DNA of 57,811 nt, from the NCBI GenBank assembly GCA_947383685.1, contig CANDEE010000004.1, positions 1-57,811 on the forward strand. The letters are read 5' to 3'. How positions within the stretch are numbered: position 1 is the stretch's first letter; every line of letters begins with the position of its first letter. The notes beneath the pieces were generated by a model. That model made no database searches. It saw only the letters and a list, made by a program, of their open reading frames with translations, and was not told the DNA's origin. The DNA is from an uncultured Pseudoflavonifractor sp. GTDB lineage: Bacteria > Bacillota > Clostridia > Oscillospirales > Oscillospiraceae. A program made the translations under genes and the position numbers. Positions 8,476 to 17,177 of this stretch are shown here, in pieces.

Positions 8476-9156
8476 ATGTCCGATTTTTGGAATAATTGGG
8501 ACTGGCAGAGAATGCTGATGCTGCTGATGTCCGCCGTGTCAGCTCTTATCTGCATTACGTTCCATGAGCTGTCCCATGGTTTCATAGCCTATAAGCTGGG
8601 AGACCCCACAGCCAAAAATGCGGGGCGGTTGACACTGAATCCCATCAAGCATATTGACCTTATCGGGCTCCTGATGATGCTGGTAGTCCATGTGGGGTGG
8701 GCCAAGCCTGTGCCGGTTGATATGCGTTATTTTAAGGAGCCAAAGAGAGGAATGGCCCTTACCGCTTTGGCGGGCCCTATATCAAACTTTATACTGACTC
8801 TGGTCGTTTTGGTCGTTGGATCGTTCCTCTACGAGTTTGGGCCGGATACCATGATAATGGCCTATGTCTTGTTGTTTTTGTGTTATATGGCGGTACTCAG
8901 TACGGGGTTGGGGCTGTTCAACCTGATTCCAATACCGCCGCTGGACGGAGCGAAAATATTTTACGCCATTTTACCGGATAAGGCATATCACGCTATGCTT
9001 TATTATGAGCGGTATGTACGGTTCGCGGTGCTGATTCTGGCCTGGCTTGGCCTCTTTTCCGGGCCTTTGGACTTCTGCATTGGGTGGACATTGCGGGGAT
9101 TGTGCGCTATGACTCGTTTCCCCTTTGCCTTACTGCAATACTATTTTGGTTTTTAA
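8476..9156 (+). CDS. Site-2 protease family (M50) membrane metalloprotease
   Basis: Polytopic zinc protease of the YwhC/rhomboid-sized M50 group, 226 residues. The zinc motif HELSH lies in the first membrane segment (about residue 35) and the second metal site NLIPIPPLDG near 157; four or more hydrophobic segments are evident. The start is uncertain: ATG 8476 follows a weak AGGGCTGGG, while in-frame ATG 8455 has no Shine-Dalgarno, so I favour 8476. It precedes scpA as in many Clostridia. The substrate is unknown. Confidence 0.88.
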   Translation: MSDFWNNWDWQRMLMLLMSAVSALICITFHELSHGFIAYKLGDPTAKNAGRLTLNPIKHIDLIGLLMMLVVHVGWAKPVPVDMRYFKEPKRGMALTALAGPISNFILTLVVLVVGSFLYEFGPDTMIMAYVLLFLCYMAVLSTGLGLFNLIPIPPLDGAKIFYAILPDKAYHAMLYYERYVRFAVLILAWLGLFSGPLDFCIGWTLRGLCAMTRFPFALLQYYFGF

Positions 9157-9170
9157 GGGAGGGAGACCGT

Positions 9171-9968
9171 TTGGATAGTCCCATCTACCACTTGGAGAAG
9201 GTAGTTCGAGCCAAGGCCGATGATATGGAGGACTTCAACGGTCCTCTTGACCTTATCTTGAGCCTTCTGGCAAAAAACAAAATGGAGATTCAGGACATAC
9301 AGATTTCCCTCATTCTGGACCAGTACATGGCCTGGATTGAAAAGCGGCGGGCTCTGGATCTGGAGGTAGCCAGTGAGTTCATTACCATGGCCTCTCAGCT
9401 CATGTTTATCAAGAGCCGGATGCTTCTGTCTATTCACGATGAGGAGGCCATCAGTGAGCTGGATCAACTTATTGCCTCCCTGGAGGAGCACCAGCGCCAC
9501 GAAAATTATGCCCGGGTCCAAGCAGTGGTGCCCCAGCTTTCCGATCGTTATGACATCGGCAGGGATTACATTACCAAGGTGCCGGAGCACCTGCCCATCA
9601 ACAAGATTTACCGGTATAGCCATAAGCCGGAAGACCTGGTTCATGCCATGGCTGCCGCTATGGAACGGGTGGACAATCATTTGCCGCCTCCCATGGCGGC
9701 CTTTGAAGGTATTGTGGGCCGGGAACCGTACCCGGTGAGCGACAAGGCAGGGGAGATATTGGAAAGACTGCAGCGTTTTGGAGTCACCCGGTTTCATGCC
9801 CTGTTCCACGGTAACCGAAGTCGGTCGGAAATCGTAGCAACCTTTTTGGCGGTATTGGAGCTGTGCAAAGCACGGAGGCTCCGCTTAGCGGGGACCGAGA
9901 CGGATTGCACCGTTACCAGTATTGGCGGGGGCGATGAGGACTTTGAGTTCTCTGCCGATACGTATTAA
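9171..9968 (+). CDS. scpA: Segregation and condensation protein A (kleisin)
   Basis: Kleisin subunit that bridges SMC heads in the SMC-ScpAB condensin and drives chromosome segregation. The N-terminal signature FNGPLDLILSLL and the following MEIQDIQISLI are diagnostic; the C-terminal winged helix spans the last 70 or so residues. The start is TTG 9171, because AAGGGAGGG ends 6 bases upstream and the earlier in-frame ATG lies within the M50 gene. Length is 265 residues, and scpB follows directly. Confidence 0.95.
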   Translation: MDSPIYHLEKVVRAKADDMEDFNGPLDLILSLLAKNKMEIQDIQISLILDQYMAWIEKRRALDLEVASEFITMASQLMFIKSRMLLSIHDEEAISELDQLIASLEEHQRHENYARVQAVVPQLSDRYDIGRDYITKVPEHLPINKIYRYSHKPEDLVHAMAAAMERVDNHLPPPMAAFEGIVGREPYPVSDKAGEILERLQRFGVTRFHALFHGNRSRSEIVATFLAVLELCKARRLRLAGTETDCTVTSIGGGDEDFEFSADTY

Positions 9969-9985
9969 AAAGGAGGGGGCCATCT

Positions 9986-10735
9986 ATGGAATTAAGAGAA
10001 GTAGAATCCGCCATTGAGGGTATCCTCTTTGCTGCCGGGGAGCCAGTGGGAGTGGAGCAGTTGTGCATGACGCTGGATATTGATAAGGAGACTGCCGACG
10101 CTGTGTGCCAACGGCTGGCGGACCAGTACAGCTATGAGCGGCGGGGGATTCGGCTGGTGAAGCTGGATAGCTGCTATCAGCTTTGTTCCGCTCCAGAGTA
10201 CGCCGATTATATCCGCAAGGCATTTGAAAGCCGCAAGCCTGCCCGCTTGAGCCAGCCGGCCTTGGAGGTGCTGGCCATCATTGCCTATTATCAGCCTACC
10301 ACAAAAGCCTATGTGGATCAAATTCGTGGGGTAGACAGCTCCTATACCGTCGGACTGCTGACAGAGCGGGAGCTAATTGAGGAGTGTGGCCGCTTGGCGG
10401 TGCCAGGCCGGCCCATCCTCTACCGCACGACCCAAAATTTCCTGCGATCCTTTGGACTATCCAGCCTGGAGGAGTTACCAGACCTGCCCAACGCTTCGGC
10501 GGAGGATGAGCAAATCACTTTGGATATGCAGGAGAATATTACCCGCCTCCAGGAGGCGGAGGAAAAAAAGCGGATCCAGATGGAAGGAGGAGAGGAGGAC
10601 CTGCCCATTACCGACGAGGAATTGGAAGCGGCCGCCAGGGAGTTGGCGGAACAGGAGGCGCAGGCAGGAGCAGAGAATCCTGAATTCGGGGAACCGGAAG
10701 ACAAGTCCGATAAATTTTTGGAGTCTGAGGAATGA
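9986..10735 (+). CDS. scpB: Segregation and condensation protein B
   Basis: Winged-helix partner of ScpA in the SMC complex. The N-terminal ESAIEGILFAAGEPV block and the central QPALEVLAIIAYYQP and RGVDS segments are typical. The 249-residue protein has an acidic C-terminal extension (residues about 185-249, rich in Glu). A strong AGGAGGGGG precedes the ATG. The stop overlaps the DUF2953 start by 4 bases. Confidence 0.95.
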   Translation: MELREVESAIEGILFAAGEPVGVEQLCMTLDIDKETADAVCQRLADQYSYERRGIRLVKLDSCYQLCSAPEYADYIRKAFESRKPARLSQPALEVLAIIAYYQPTTKAYVDQIRGVDSSYTVGLLTERELIEECGRLAVPGRPILYRTTQNFLRSFGLSSLEELPDLPNASAEDEQITLDMQENITRLQEAEEKKRIQMEGGEEDLPITDEELEAAARELAEQEAQAGAENPEFGEPEDKSDKFLESEE

Positions 10736-11388
10736 CCGGGCTGAGGATTGTGGCCGGGGTGTTGCTGGCATTGCTTCTGTTGAGTTTTGTCCGTTTGGGC
10801 GGGGAGGTAGAATATTCGGGGGAAGGTCTGCTGGTCAAGGCCAGAATAGGGTTTCTTCGTCTTCAGGTTTTTCCTCTCCGAAAAAAGAAGAAGGAAAAAG
10901 CTCAAAAGCCCAAAAAAGAAAAGGCGGTCGCCCCCCAGCCGGAGAATACAGAGCCGGAGGAGGAACAAAAGTCTAAGCACGGTGGACCGCTGGAATTGGC
11001 AAAACAATTTTTGCCTCTGATATGCGAAGCGGCAGGAGAGCTGAAGCGGAAAATCAGGATTGACAGGTTTTGCTTGAATCTGGTAATAGCTTCTTCCGGC
11101 GCGGCCGGGGCCGCTATGGCCTACGGATACGCAAATATGGCTTTGGGTATGCTTTGGCCCGTAGTGGAGCAAAATTTTGAGATAAAGGACCCCGAGATTC
11201 ACACTGGAGTGGACTTTAATGCTAAAAGCCCTACAATCTATATTTTTGCCGTCTTTTCCGCCCGGCTGGGACAGCTTGTGAGTTTTGGCCTGCGGTTTGG
11301 TTGGAAATTTATTCGGATATACTGGAATAACCGATCTCACACAGCACGAGAAGTGCATAAAAATCCAGAAAGAGGCGATTTGACATGA
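10732..11388 (+). CDS. DUF2953 domain protein
   Basis: Membrane-anchored protein with a hydrophobic N-terminus (about residues 4-20), a highly charged Lys/Glu/Pro linker (about 52-85) and a C-terminal DUF2953-like domain of about 130 residues. Function is unknown. The pairing with ytfJ directly downstream (4-base overlap) is widespread in spore formers and suggests a sporulation or germination role by association only. Confidence 0.75.
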   Translation: MTGLRIVAGVLLALLLLSFVRLGGEVEYSGEGLLVKARIGFLRLQVFPLRKKKKEKAQKPKKEKAVAPQPENTEPEEEQKSKHGGPLELAKQFLPLICEAAGELKRKIRIDRFCLNLVIASSGAAGAAMAYGYANMALGMLWPVVEQNFEIKDPEIHTGVDFNAKSPTIYIFAVFSARLGQLVSFGLRFGWKFIRIYWNNRSHTAREVHKNPERGDLT

Positions 11389-11789
11389 CAGAGCACCCCG
11401 TAAATGACCTGATGGGCGCAACAATGGAAAAAATCAAGGCGATGGTGGACGCTAATACCGTGGTGGGCCAGCCTATTGTTACAGCAGAGGTTACTATCAT
11501 TCCCATTTCCCGTGTGAGCTTCGGCTTTGCCACCGGAGGCAGTGACTTTGCCTCTAAGCACCAGAAGCCCGGGGCAAACAACGCTTTTGGCGGCGGCAGC
11601 GGGGCGGGAGTCAATGTGGACCCCATTGCCTTTTTGGTAGTTCGGGGGGATAATGTGCGGCTGCTACCCGTTATGCCTCCTCCCGGGGGCGCTATCGACC
11701 GGGTGGTTGACATGGTGCCTGATCTGGTGGACAAGGTAACAGATTTTGTGGAAAAGCAGCAGGACAAAAAGGATAACCCCGGCTTTTAG
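11385..11789 (+). CDS. ytfJ: GerW/YtfJ family spore protein
   Basis: 134-residue member of the YtfJ (GerW) family, known in B. subtilis as a spore protein needed for proper germination. The body contains ITTAEVTIIPISRVS-like and glycine-rich FGGGSGAG segments with VDPIAFLV, all characteristic. The ATG overlaps the DUF2953 stop (ATGA). It ends just before the hairpin that precedes the DacF-type gene. Confidence 0.85.
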   Translation: MTEHPVNDLMGATMEKIKAMVDANTVVGQPIVTAEVTIIPISRVSFGFATGGSDFASKHQKPGANNAFGGGSGAGVNVDPIAFLVVRGDNVRLLPVMPPPGGAIDRVVDMVPDLVDKVTDFVEKQQDKKDNPGF

Positions 11790-11797
11790 GGAGCATA

Positions 11798-11830
11798 ATG
11801 ACACTATCTCTTATTGTGAGGTAGTGTCAT
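11798..11830 (+). promoter_or_regulatory. RBS-sequestering hairpin with a possible 8-codon leader ORF
   Basis: 13-bp stem (one G-U pair), arms at 11798-11810 and 11818-11830, 7-base loop. The only good Shine-Dalgarno for the next gene, GAGG at 11818-11821, is in the 3' arm, and the ATG at 11831 immediately follows the stem. The 5' arm itself starts an ORF (ATG 11798 to TAG 11824, MTLSLIVR) with AGGGAG upstream. Translating this leader would open the stem. No T-run follows, so it is not a terminator. Confidence 0.55.
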
Positions 11831-12976
11831 ATGAAGCGAATTTTGGTATTCCTGACGGCGCTGGCCCTGTTCTGCCCAGTCTGCTGTGCTGAGGAAGTAT
11901 CCCCACCCGTCATTTCAGCGGAATCGGCTATTCTGATGGATGCGGGAAGTGGACGAATACTTTATGAAAAGGACGCCTATTCCCGGCGGCTTATTGCCAG
12001 TACAACCAAGCTAATGACGGCCCTGGTAGCCCTGGAATCTACCCCTCACCTGGATAAGGTCATCACTGTGAAGCCGGAATATCAGGCGGAGGGCTCCTCC
12101 ATGTATCTGAAGGTGGGGGAGGAGCTGACCCTTGAGGAACTCCTCTATGGTCTTTTGCTTGCCTCTGGCAATGATGCCGCTCTGGCTATTGCGGGGGGCT
12201 GCGCTGGAGAGGTGGAAACCTTTGTGGGGTGGATGAACGAGTGGGCTGCCGATCTGGGGATGAAGGATTCCCACTTTGCTAACCCAAACGGCTTGGATGA
12301 TGAAGGGCATTACTCTACTGCCTATGATATGGCATTGCTTGCCCAGGCGGTGCTAAAAAACAAGACCCTACGGGAAATGGTAGCGACCCGCTCCATTATG
12401 GTGGCGGGGCGGAATCTGACCAACCACAATAAGCTCCTTTGGCGGTATGAGGGCTGTATGGGTATGAAAACGGGCTATACCGATGCGGCAGGGCGTACTC
12501 TGGTTTCCTGTGCGGTCAGGAACGGGCAGACTCTTATTTGTGTGACATTGAAGGATAGAGACGACTGGGATGACCATGCCGCCCTTTTTGATTACGGCTT
12601 CCAGACTTGGCCCGTTCATTCCCTGGCACGAAAAGAAAAAGTGTTCCGCACCTTGCCCGTGACTGGGAGCCTGCTTCCACAGGTGGAAGTAGAGACGGCT
12701 GCTGATGTGGCCTATCCGCTTGGCCCCACAGAGCGGGTTCGGGCAAAGATCACCTTGCCTAAAATGGTGGAAGCCCCCGTACAAAAGGGAGCTATCGCAG
12801 GGAAGATTACTTTTCTGATGGGGGAGGACGTAATCGGAGAAACCTATCTGCTCTACACAGCGGATGTGCCGGCGGATGAGCCAGGGCCTACGCTGTTCCA
12901 ACGCATGAAAGATTTTCTGTGCGGTGGGGAGGGGAAGAAAACCTCTCTTGCTGCGCTTTGGCTGAAAATGGAGTGA
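11831..12976 (+). CDS. dacF: D-alanyl-D-alanine carboxypeptidase (DacF-type PBP5 family)
   Basis: Low-molecular-weight penicillin-binding protein that trims the terminal D-Ala from peptidoglycan stem peptides outside the cell. Signal peptide at residues 1-20 ending near CCAEE. Active-site motifs are STTK (about 56), SGN (about 111) and KTG (about 213). The C-terminal PBP5-associated beta domain follows from about 270. Length 381. The family assignment is firm; DacF versus DacA/B is inferred from the ytfJ context, as dacF works in spore cortex synthesis. Translation initiation is probably controlled by the hairpin just upstream. Confidence 0.92.
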   Translation: MKRILVFLTALALFCPVCCAEEVSPPVISAESAILMDAGSGRILYEKDAYSRRLIASTTKLMTALVALESTPHLDKVITVKPEYQAEGSSMYLKVGEELTLEELLYGLLLASGNDAALAIAGGCAGEVETFVGWMNEWAADLGMKDSHFANPNGLDDEGHYSTAYDMALLAQAVLKNKTLREMVATRSIMVAGRNLTNHNKLLWRYEGCMGMKTGYTDAAGRTLVSCAVRNGQTLICVTLKDRDDWDDHAALFDYGFQTWPVHSLARKEKVFRTLPVTGSLLPQVEVETAADVAYPLGPTERVRAKITLPKMVEAPVQKGAIAGKITFLMGEDVIGETYLLYTADVPADEPGPTLFQRMKDFLCGGEGKKTSLAALWLKME

Positions 12977-12982
12977 ATACTC

Positions 12983-13690
12983 ATGGAGGAAAGACTGCAA
13001 AAGCTCCTCTCTGCCGCCGGGGTATGCTCCCGCAGGGCGGCGGAGGAGTACATAGCCGCCGGACGGGTAACAGTGAACGGACGTCCTGCTCAAATAGGAG
13101 ACAAGGCCGATCCGGACCGGGATGAAGTGACTGTGGACGGTCAACCCTTGGTTCAAAAGTTGGAACAACTGGTCTGGCTGATGCTTCACAAGCCCAGAGG
13201 ATATGTGACTACCCTTTCCGATGAGAGGGGACGTAAAACAGCAGCAGAGCTGGTGGCAGACTGTGGCTGCCGGGTCTGGCCTGTGGGGCGACTGGATTTG
13301 AACTCCGAGGGATTGCTGCTTTTTACCAATGACGGCGAGGGTACCAACCGGATTCTTCATCCCAGCCATAAGGTAGAGAAGGAATATCAAGTGACTGTGA
13401 CGGGAGAACTGGAACGGGCTTTGCCCATCCTCACCGGGCCCCTGGAGCTGGACGGAGACGTGTTGGCCCCGGCCCAAGTGAAAGTTTTGCACCAGGGGGA
13501 AAGCGGGAGCGTATTGTCGGTGGTTATTCACCAGGGAAAGAACCGCCAGGTCCGGCGAATGTGTGCCCAAGCGGGGTTGGAGGTAAAGCGCTTGGTCCGG
13601 GTCCGGGAGGGGACGCTCCGGTTGGATGGCCTTGCTTCAGGCAAATGGCGGTTTCTAACCCGGTCAGAGATAGAGGGCTTGGTCCGTTGA
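12983..13690 (+). CDS. rluB: Pseudouridine synthase (RluB/RsuA family)
   Basis: rRNA pseudouridine synthase with an N-terminal S4 RNA-binding domain (residues about 1-60, RLQKLLSAAGVCSRR) and the catalytic GRLDLNSEGLLLFTND block with the catalytic aspartate near residue 103. 235 residues, the normal length. In scpAB operons of Firmicutes this is RluB (23S U2605 equivalent). It follows dacF by 6 bases. Confidence 0.9.
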   Translation: MEERLQKLLSAAGVCSRRAAEEYIAAGRVTVNGRPAQIGDKADPDRDEVTVDGQPLVQKLEQLVWLMLHKPRGYVTTLSDERGRKTAAELVADCGCRVWPVGRLDLNSEGLLLFTNDGEGTNRILHPSHKVEKEYQVTVTGELERALPILTGPLELDGDVLAPAQVKVLHQGESGSVLSVVIHQGKNRQVRRMCAQAGLEVKRLVRVREGTLRLDGLASGKWRFLTRSEIEGLVR

Positions 13691-13734
13691 ATAGAATTTT
13701 GCAGGATAGATGAGAGAAAACTTGCAAAAAACAG

Positions 13735-13763
13735 TTGCTTTTCTGTAAAAATGCGGCTATGAT
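13735..13763 (+). promoter_or_regulatory. Sigma-A promoter for the RpiR-cmk-ispH operon
   Basis: TTGCTT and TATGAT with an exact 17-base spacer. The predicted transcript starts near 13770, about 40 bases before the regulator start. Confidence 0.7.
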
Positions 13764-13810
13764 AGGAGTTGCTGGCCCTGAAGGACCAGGCAGAAAAGCG
13801 AGGTTTCAGT

Positions 13811-14674
13811 ATGACGAAGGATATTTTAGCGCTTATTCAGAGCGAGATGAAGGGCTTCTCCAAGGGGCAGAAGCGAATTGCAAATTATATCCTCAATTCT
13901 TATGATAAGGCGGCTTTTATGACGGCCAGCAAGCTGGGACAAACGGCTCAGGTCAGCGAATCCACCGTGGTCCGCTTTGCCGCTGAATTGGGTTATGACG
14001 GCTATCCGGCTATGCAAAAAGCGTTGCAGGAGATGATTCGCAATAAACTAACCGCCGTACAGCGCATGGAGGTCTCCAACGACCGCATGAGCAACCACGA
14101 TATTCTGCCTGTGGTGATGCACGCCGATGCGGAGAATATTCGCCTTACTTTGGAGGGGATAGATAGGAGCGGCTTTGACGCTGCGGTGGAGGCTATCCTT
14201 TCCGCCCGGAAAATATATATTTTGGGCGTTCGCTCGGCCTATGCGCTATCCAGCTTTTTAGGTTTTTACTTTAATATGATGTTGGAAAATGTAGTGGTTA
14301 TTCATACCAACTCCTCCAGTGAGCTTTTTGAGCAGATTCTGCGAATTGGAGAAGGGGATGTGATTCTGGGCATCAGCTTCCCCCGATACTCTAAGCGGAC
14401 TTTGAAAGCGATGGGGTACGCCAAAGAGCGGGGCGCAACCGTCATTGCCATTACGGATTCTCAGGCGTCTCCTTTGGCTGGAATTGCAGACTACACACTG
14501 TTGGCCAAGAGTGATATGGTTTCCTTTGTGGATTCCCTGGTGGCCCCCCTGTCTCTGGTAAATGCCCTTATTGCAGCGGTGAGCCGGAAGAAGGGGGCAG
14601 AGATGGAGGGAACCTTCCGTACACTGGAGCAGATTTGGGACGAATACCAGGTCTACGAGAAGACGGATGAGTGA
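13811..14674 (+). CDS. MurR/RpiR family transcriptional regulator
   Basis: 287-residue regulator with an N-terminal helix-turn-helix (about residues 1-75; SKLGQTAQVSESTVVRFA) and a C-terminal SIS sugar-phosphate-binding domain (about 125-260). The ATG at 13811 follows GAGG and is preceded by a promoter; the TTG at 13769 has its Shine-Dalgarno far too close. The family usually senses phosphosugars, but no sugar gene lies nearby, so the effector is unknown. The stop overlaps the next gene by 8 bases. Confidence 0.9.
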   Translation: MTKDILALIQSEMKGFSKGQKRIANYILNSYDKAAFMTASKLGQTAQVSESTVVRFAAELGYDGYPAMQKALQEMIRNKLTAVQRMEVSNDRMSNHDILPVVMHADAENIRLTLEGIDRSGFDAAVEAILSARKIYILGVRSAYALSSFLGFYFNMMLENVVVIHTNSSSELFEQILRIGEGDVILGISFPRYSKRTLKAMGYAKERGATVIAITDSQASPLAGIADYTLLAKSDMVSFVDSLVAPLSLVNALIAAVSRKKGAEMEGTFRTLEQIWDEYQVYEKTDE

Positions 14675-15920
14675 TATTATAGTCATTGGCGGCGGTGCCG
14701 CTGGATGTATGGCGGCCCTTACTGCCGCAGCCCAGGGAGCAAAGGTACGGCTTTTGGAGCGGAATCCCAAACTGGGCAGGAAACTATACATCACAGGGAA
14801 GGGCCGGTGCAATCTGACCAATAACTCCACAGTACCGGAGTGCCTTGCAAATATCCCTCACAACTCCAAATTTCTTATCAGTTCCCTGTCTCAATTTCCG
14901 CCGGAGGAGGCTATGGCCTTCTTTGAGACCCTGGGCGTTCCACTGAAAACGGAACGGGGCAACCGAGTATTTCCTCGGTCGGACAAGGCTGCCGATATAA
15001 TTGACGCCCTTCTATATGCCCTACGAAAGGCAGGGGTGGATATTGTTTGCGACCGGGCTCAAGCCCTTGTGCTGGAAAATGGAGCAGTCATTGCCGCCAA
15101 AGGGGAGAGTGGGCAGAAATATATTTGTAAAGCGATAATACTTGCAACAGGAGGCGTGTCCTATCCTGCAACCGGTTCCACCGGGGATGGCTACCGGATG
15201 GCAAAGGCGGTAGGCCATACTGTCCAGCCGCCCTGTGGATCTTTGGTTCCATTGGAAGCCGAGGATTGTGCGCCTATGCAGGGTCTATCCCTAAGGAATG
15301 TGGGTCTGAGGGTGAAGAATAGAAAAAATAAGGTTATTTTTCAGGAGCAAGGAGAACTCCTTTTCACTCATTTTGGCCTGTCAGGACCGCTGGTTCTCAG
15401 CGCCAGCGCCCATATGAGGAATTTCGGGACCGACCGCTATACTGCCTATATTGACTTGAAGCCTGCGCTAGATGAAGAAACCTTAGACCGCCGTCTTGTC
15501 CGGGAACTGGGGGAGGGAGCCAATCGGACTTTAAGCCATGTGCTGGAGACTCTGGAACCCAAGTCCCTGATTCCTCTGCTTTTGAAGCGGGCGGATATAC
15601 CGGGCGGGGAGAAGGCAAATGCTGTTACCAAAGTCCAGCGGCGGAGACTCTTGGAAACAATGAAAGCCTTGACATTTCCTATTATTGCGTCCCGTCCGGT
15701 AGAGGAAGCCATTGTTACCGCGGGTGGGGTGACGGTTCAAGAGGTGTATCCCAAAGATATGGCCTCTAAATTATGTAAGGGGCTTTACCTTGCGGGAGAA
15801 ATTTTGGATGTAGATGCTTATACTGGTGGATTTAACCTCCAAATTGCCTGGTCCACGGGTCGGGCGGCAGGCTTGGGGGCGGCGGCTTATTGCAGGGAGG
15901 ATAGCGGAAATGAGGTATAA
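14667..15920 (+). CDS. NAD(P)/FAD-dependent oxidoreductase (HI0933/BaiN family)
   Basis: Flavoprotein of 417 residues. The Rossmann FAD loop GGGAAGCMAA is at about residue 8, the GKGRCNLTN segment at about 46, and the C-terminal AGEILDVDAYTGGFNLQ block is near 375, all hallmarks of the COG2081 family. One member, BaiN of Clostridium scindens, has been linked to bile-acid reduction, but the family is ubiquitous and no bai genes are present, so no substrate is claimed. Confidence 0.88.
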   Translation: MSDIIVIGGGAAGCMAALTAAAQGAKVRLLERNPKLGRKLYITGKGRCNLTNNSTVPECLANIPHNSKFLISSLSQFPPEEAMAFFETLGVPLKTERGNRVFPRSDKAADIIDALLYALRKAGVDIVCDRAQALVLENGAVIAAKGESGQKYICKAIILATGGVSYPATGSTGDGYRMAKAVGHTVQPPCGSLVPLEAEDCAPMQGLSLRNVGLRVKNRKNKVIFQEQGELLFTHFGLSGPLVLSASAHMRNFGTDRYTAYIDLKPALDEETLDRRLVRELGEGANRTLSHVLETLEPKSLIPLLLKRADIPGGEKANAVTKVQRRRLLETMKALTFPIIASRPVEEAIVTAGGVTVQEVYPKDMASKLCKGLYLAGEILDVDAYTGGFNLQIAWSTGRAAGLGAAAYCREDSGNEV

Positions 15921-16584
15921 GAGCGTTGCTATCGATGGCCCTTCCGGGGCGGGAAAGAGCACAATGGCAAAGAGGCTTGCCAAGGAGATGGGCTTTATTT
16001 ATGTAGACACAGGAGCGATCTACCGTACTCTGGGGCTGTTTGCCCTCCGAAATGGGGCGCGGCCTGGGGAGTGGACCCAGGTGGAGCCGTTGCTGTCACA
16101 GGTGTCTATTCGCATGGCTTACGGAGACGATGGCCTTCAGCATATGTTTTTGGGAGCTGAAGATGTGACAGGGGCCATTCGGACCCCGGAAGTTTCTGAT
16201 GCCGCCTCCAAAATTTCCGCTATTCCAGAGGTTCGGGCGTTTCTAATGGATATGCAGCGGAGTATGGCACGAAATAATAGTGTTGTCATGGATGGCCGGG
16301 ACATCGGCACGGTAGTGCTGCCTGACGCGGATGTAAAAATTTTTCTGACCGCTTCCGCTGGGGAGCGGGCCCGCCGCCGCTGTGTCGAGCTTCAAGAGCG
16401 GGGAACACCTGTGGACTATGAAACGGTGCTCTCTGATATCAAGGAGCGGGACAGGCGCGACTCGGGCCGGGCCACCGCACCCTTAAAGCAGGCAGAGGGC
16501 GCTATTCTGGTGGATACAACAGGCATTTCGCTGGAGGAGAGTTTTCAGCTTCTTCTCCGGACAGTACAGGAGAAACTGGCATGA
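15910..16584 (+). CDS. cmk: (d)CMP kinase
   Basis: Phosphorylates CMP and dCMP. P-loop GPSGAGKST at about residue 10, DTGAIYR near 35, the NMP-specific MDGRDIGTVVLPDA near 125 and the lid arginines (RDRRDS) near 178. 224 residues. ATG 15910 has GGGAGG upstream and gives the usual N-terminus; it overlaps the flavoprotein gene by 11 bases. Start of the frequent cmk-plsC-ispH-rpsA cluster. Confidence 0.95.
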   Translation: MRYKSVAIDGPSGAGKSTMAKRLAKEMGFIYVDTGAIYRTLGLFALRNGARPGEWTQVEPLLSQVSIRMAYGDDGLQHMFLGAEDVTGAIRTPEVSDAASKISAIPEVRAFLMDMQRSMARNNSVVMDGRDIGTVVLPDADVKIFLTASAGERARRRCVELQERGTPVDYETVLSDIKERDRRDSGRATAPLKQAEGAILVDTTGISLEESFQLLLRTVQEKLA

Positions 16585-17177
16585 AAACTTGGTTTTCCAT
16601 CCTCTATTGCGTTGTCTGGCCCTTTTTTAATTTATTCCATCCCTGCAAGGCATTTGGAAGGGAAAATATCCCGGAGGGGGCGGCCATCCTGTGCCCAAAT
16701 CATACCCGGATGAGCGATCCCTTCTTTGTCGTTTTTGCTATGGGGCTGAAGGAAAAGCCCAGAGTTATGGCAAAAGCGGAGCTTATGAGTATTCCTGTCA
16801 TAGGCTGGCTGCTCAAAAAAGCGGGAATATTTGCCGTGGAACGTGGTAAGTCTGATGTTGGCGCAGTAAAGGAGGCCATCAAGTGTCTTAGGGAGGGCGA
16901 TAAGCTGCTTCTGTTTCCGGAGGGGACCCGCCACAAGGACGGAACTATGGATGAGTCGGGGAAGACAGGAGCTGCCATGTTTTCCGTCCGAACCGGCACG
17001 CCACTGGTGCCTGTTTACATACCGGCAGAAAAAAAGTGGTTCCGCCGGACCCCTGTGGTTTTTGGGGAGCCTTTTCTGCCTCAAGTGGAGGGGCGCAAAG
17101 GTTCATCGGAAGAATATAGAACGATTGCCAAAGAGCTAATGGGCCGTATTGCCGCTTTGGAGGCGCAGACGAGATGA
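16581..17177 (+). CDS. plsC: 1-acyl-sn-glycerol-3-phosphate acyltransferase
   Basis: Makes phosphatidic acid from lysophosphatidic acid at the membrane. The catalytic NHxxxxD block reads NHTRMSDP (about residue 39) and the substrate block FPEGTR is near 112; an N-terminal hydrophobic segment (about 5-20) anchors it. 198 residues. ATGA overlaps join it to both cmk and ispH, so the three are translated together. Confidence 0.93.
   Translation: MKTWFSILYCVVWPFFNLFHPCKAFGRENIPEGAAILCPNHTRMSDPFFVVFAMGLKEKPRVMAKAELMSIPVIGWLLKKAGIFAVERGKSDVGAVKEAIKCLREGDKLLLFPEGTRHKDGTMDESGKTGAAMFSVRTGTPLVPVYIPAEKKWFRRTPVVFGEPFLPQVEGRKGSSEEYRTIAKELMGRIAALEAQTR

Noticed and set aside
10420..11424. 334-codon minus-strand frame
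   Set aside because: Antisense to scpB and DUF2953; the Ser-rich translation is a reverse image of the Glu-rich tail.
12368..13570. 400-codon open frame on the minus strand
   Set aside because: Antisense to dacF and rluB, both secure; low-complexity His/Gln/Pro-rich translation typical of a shadow.
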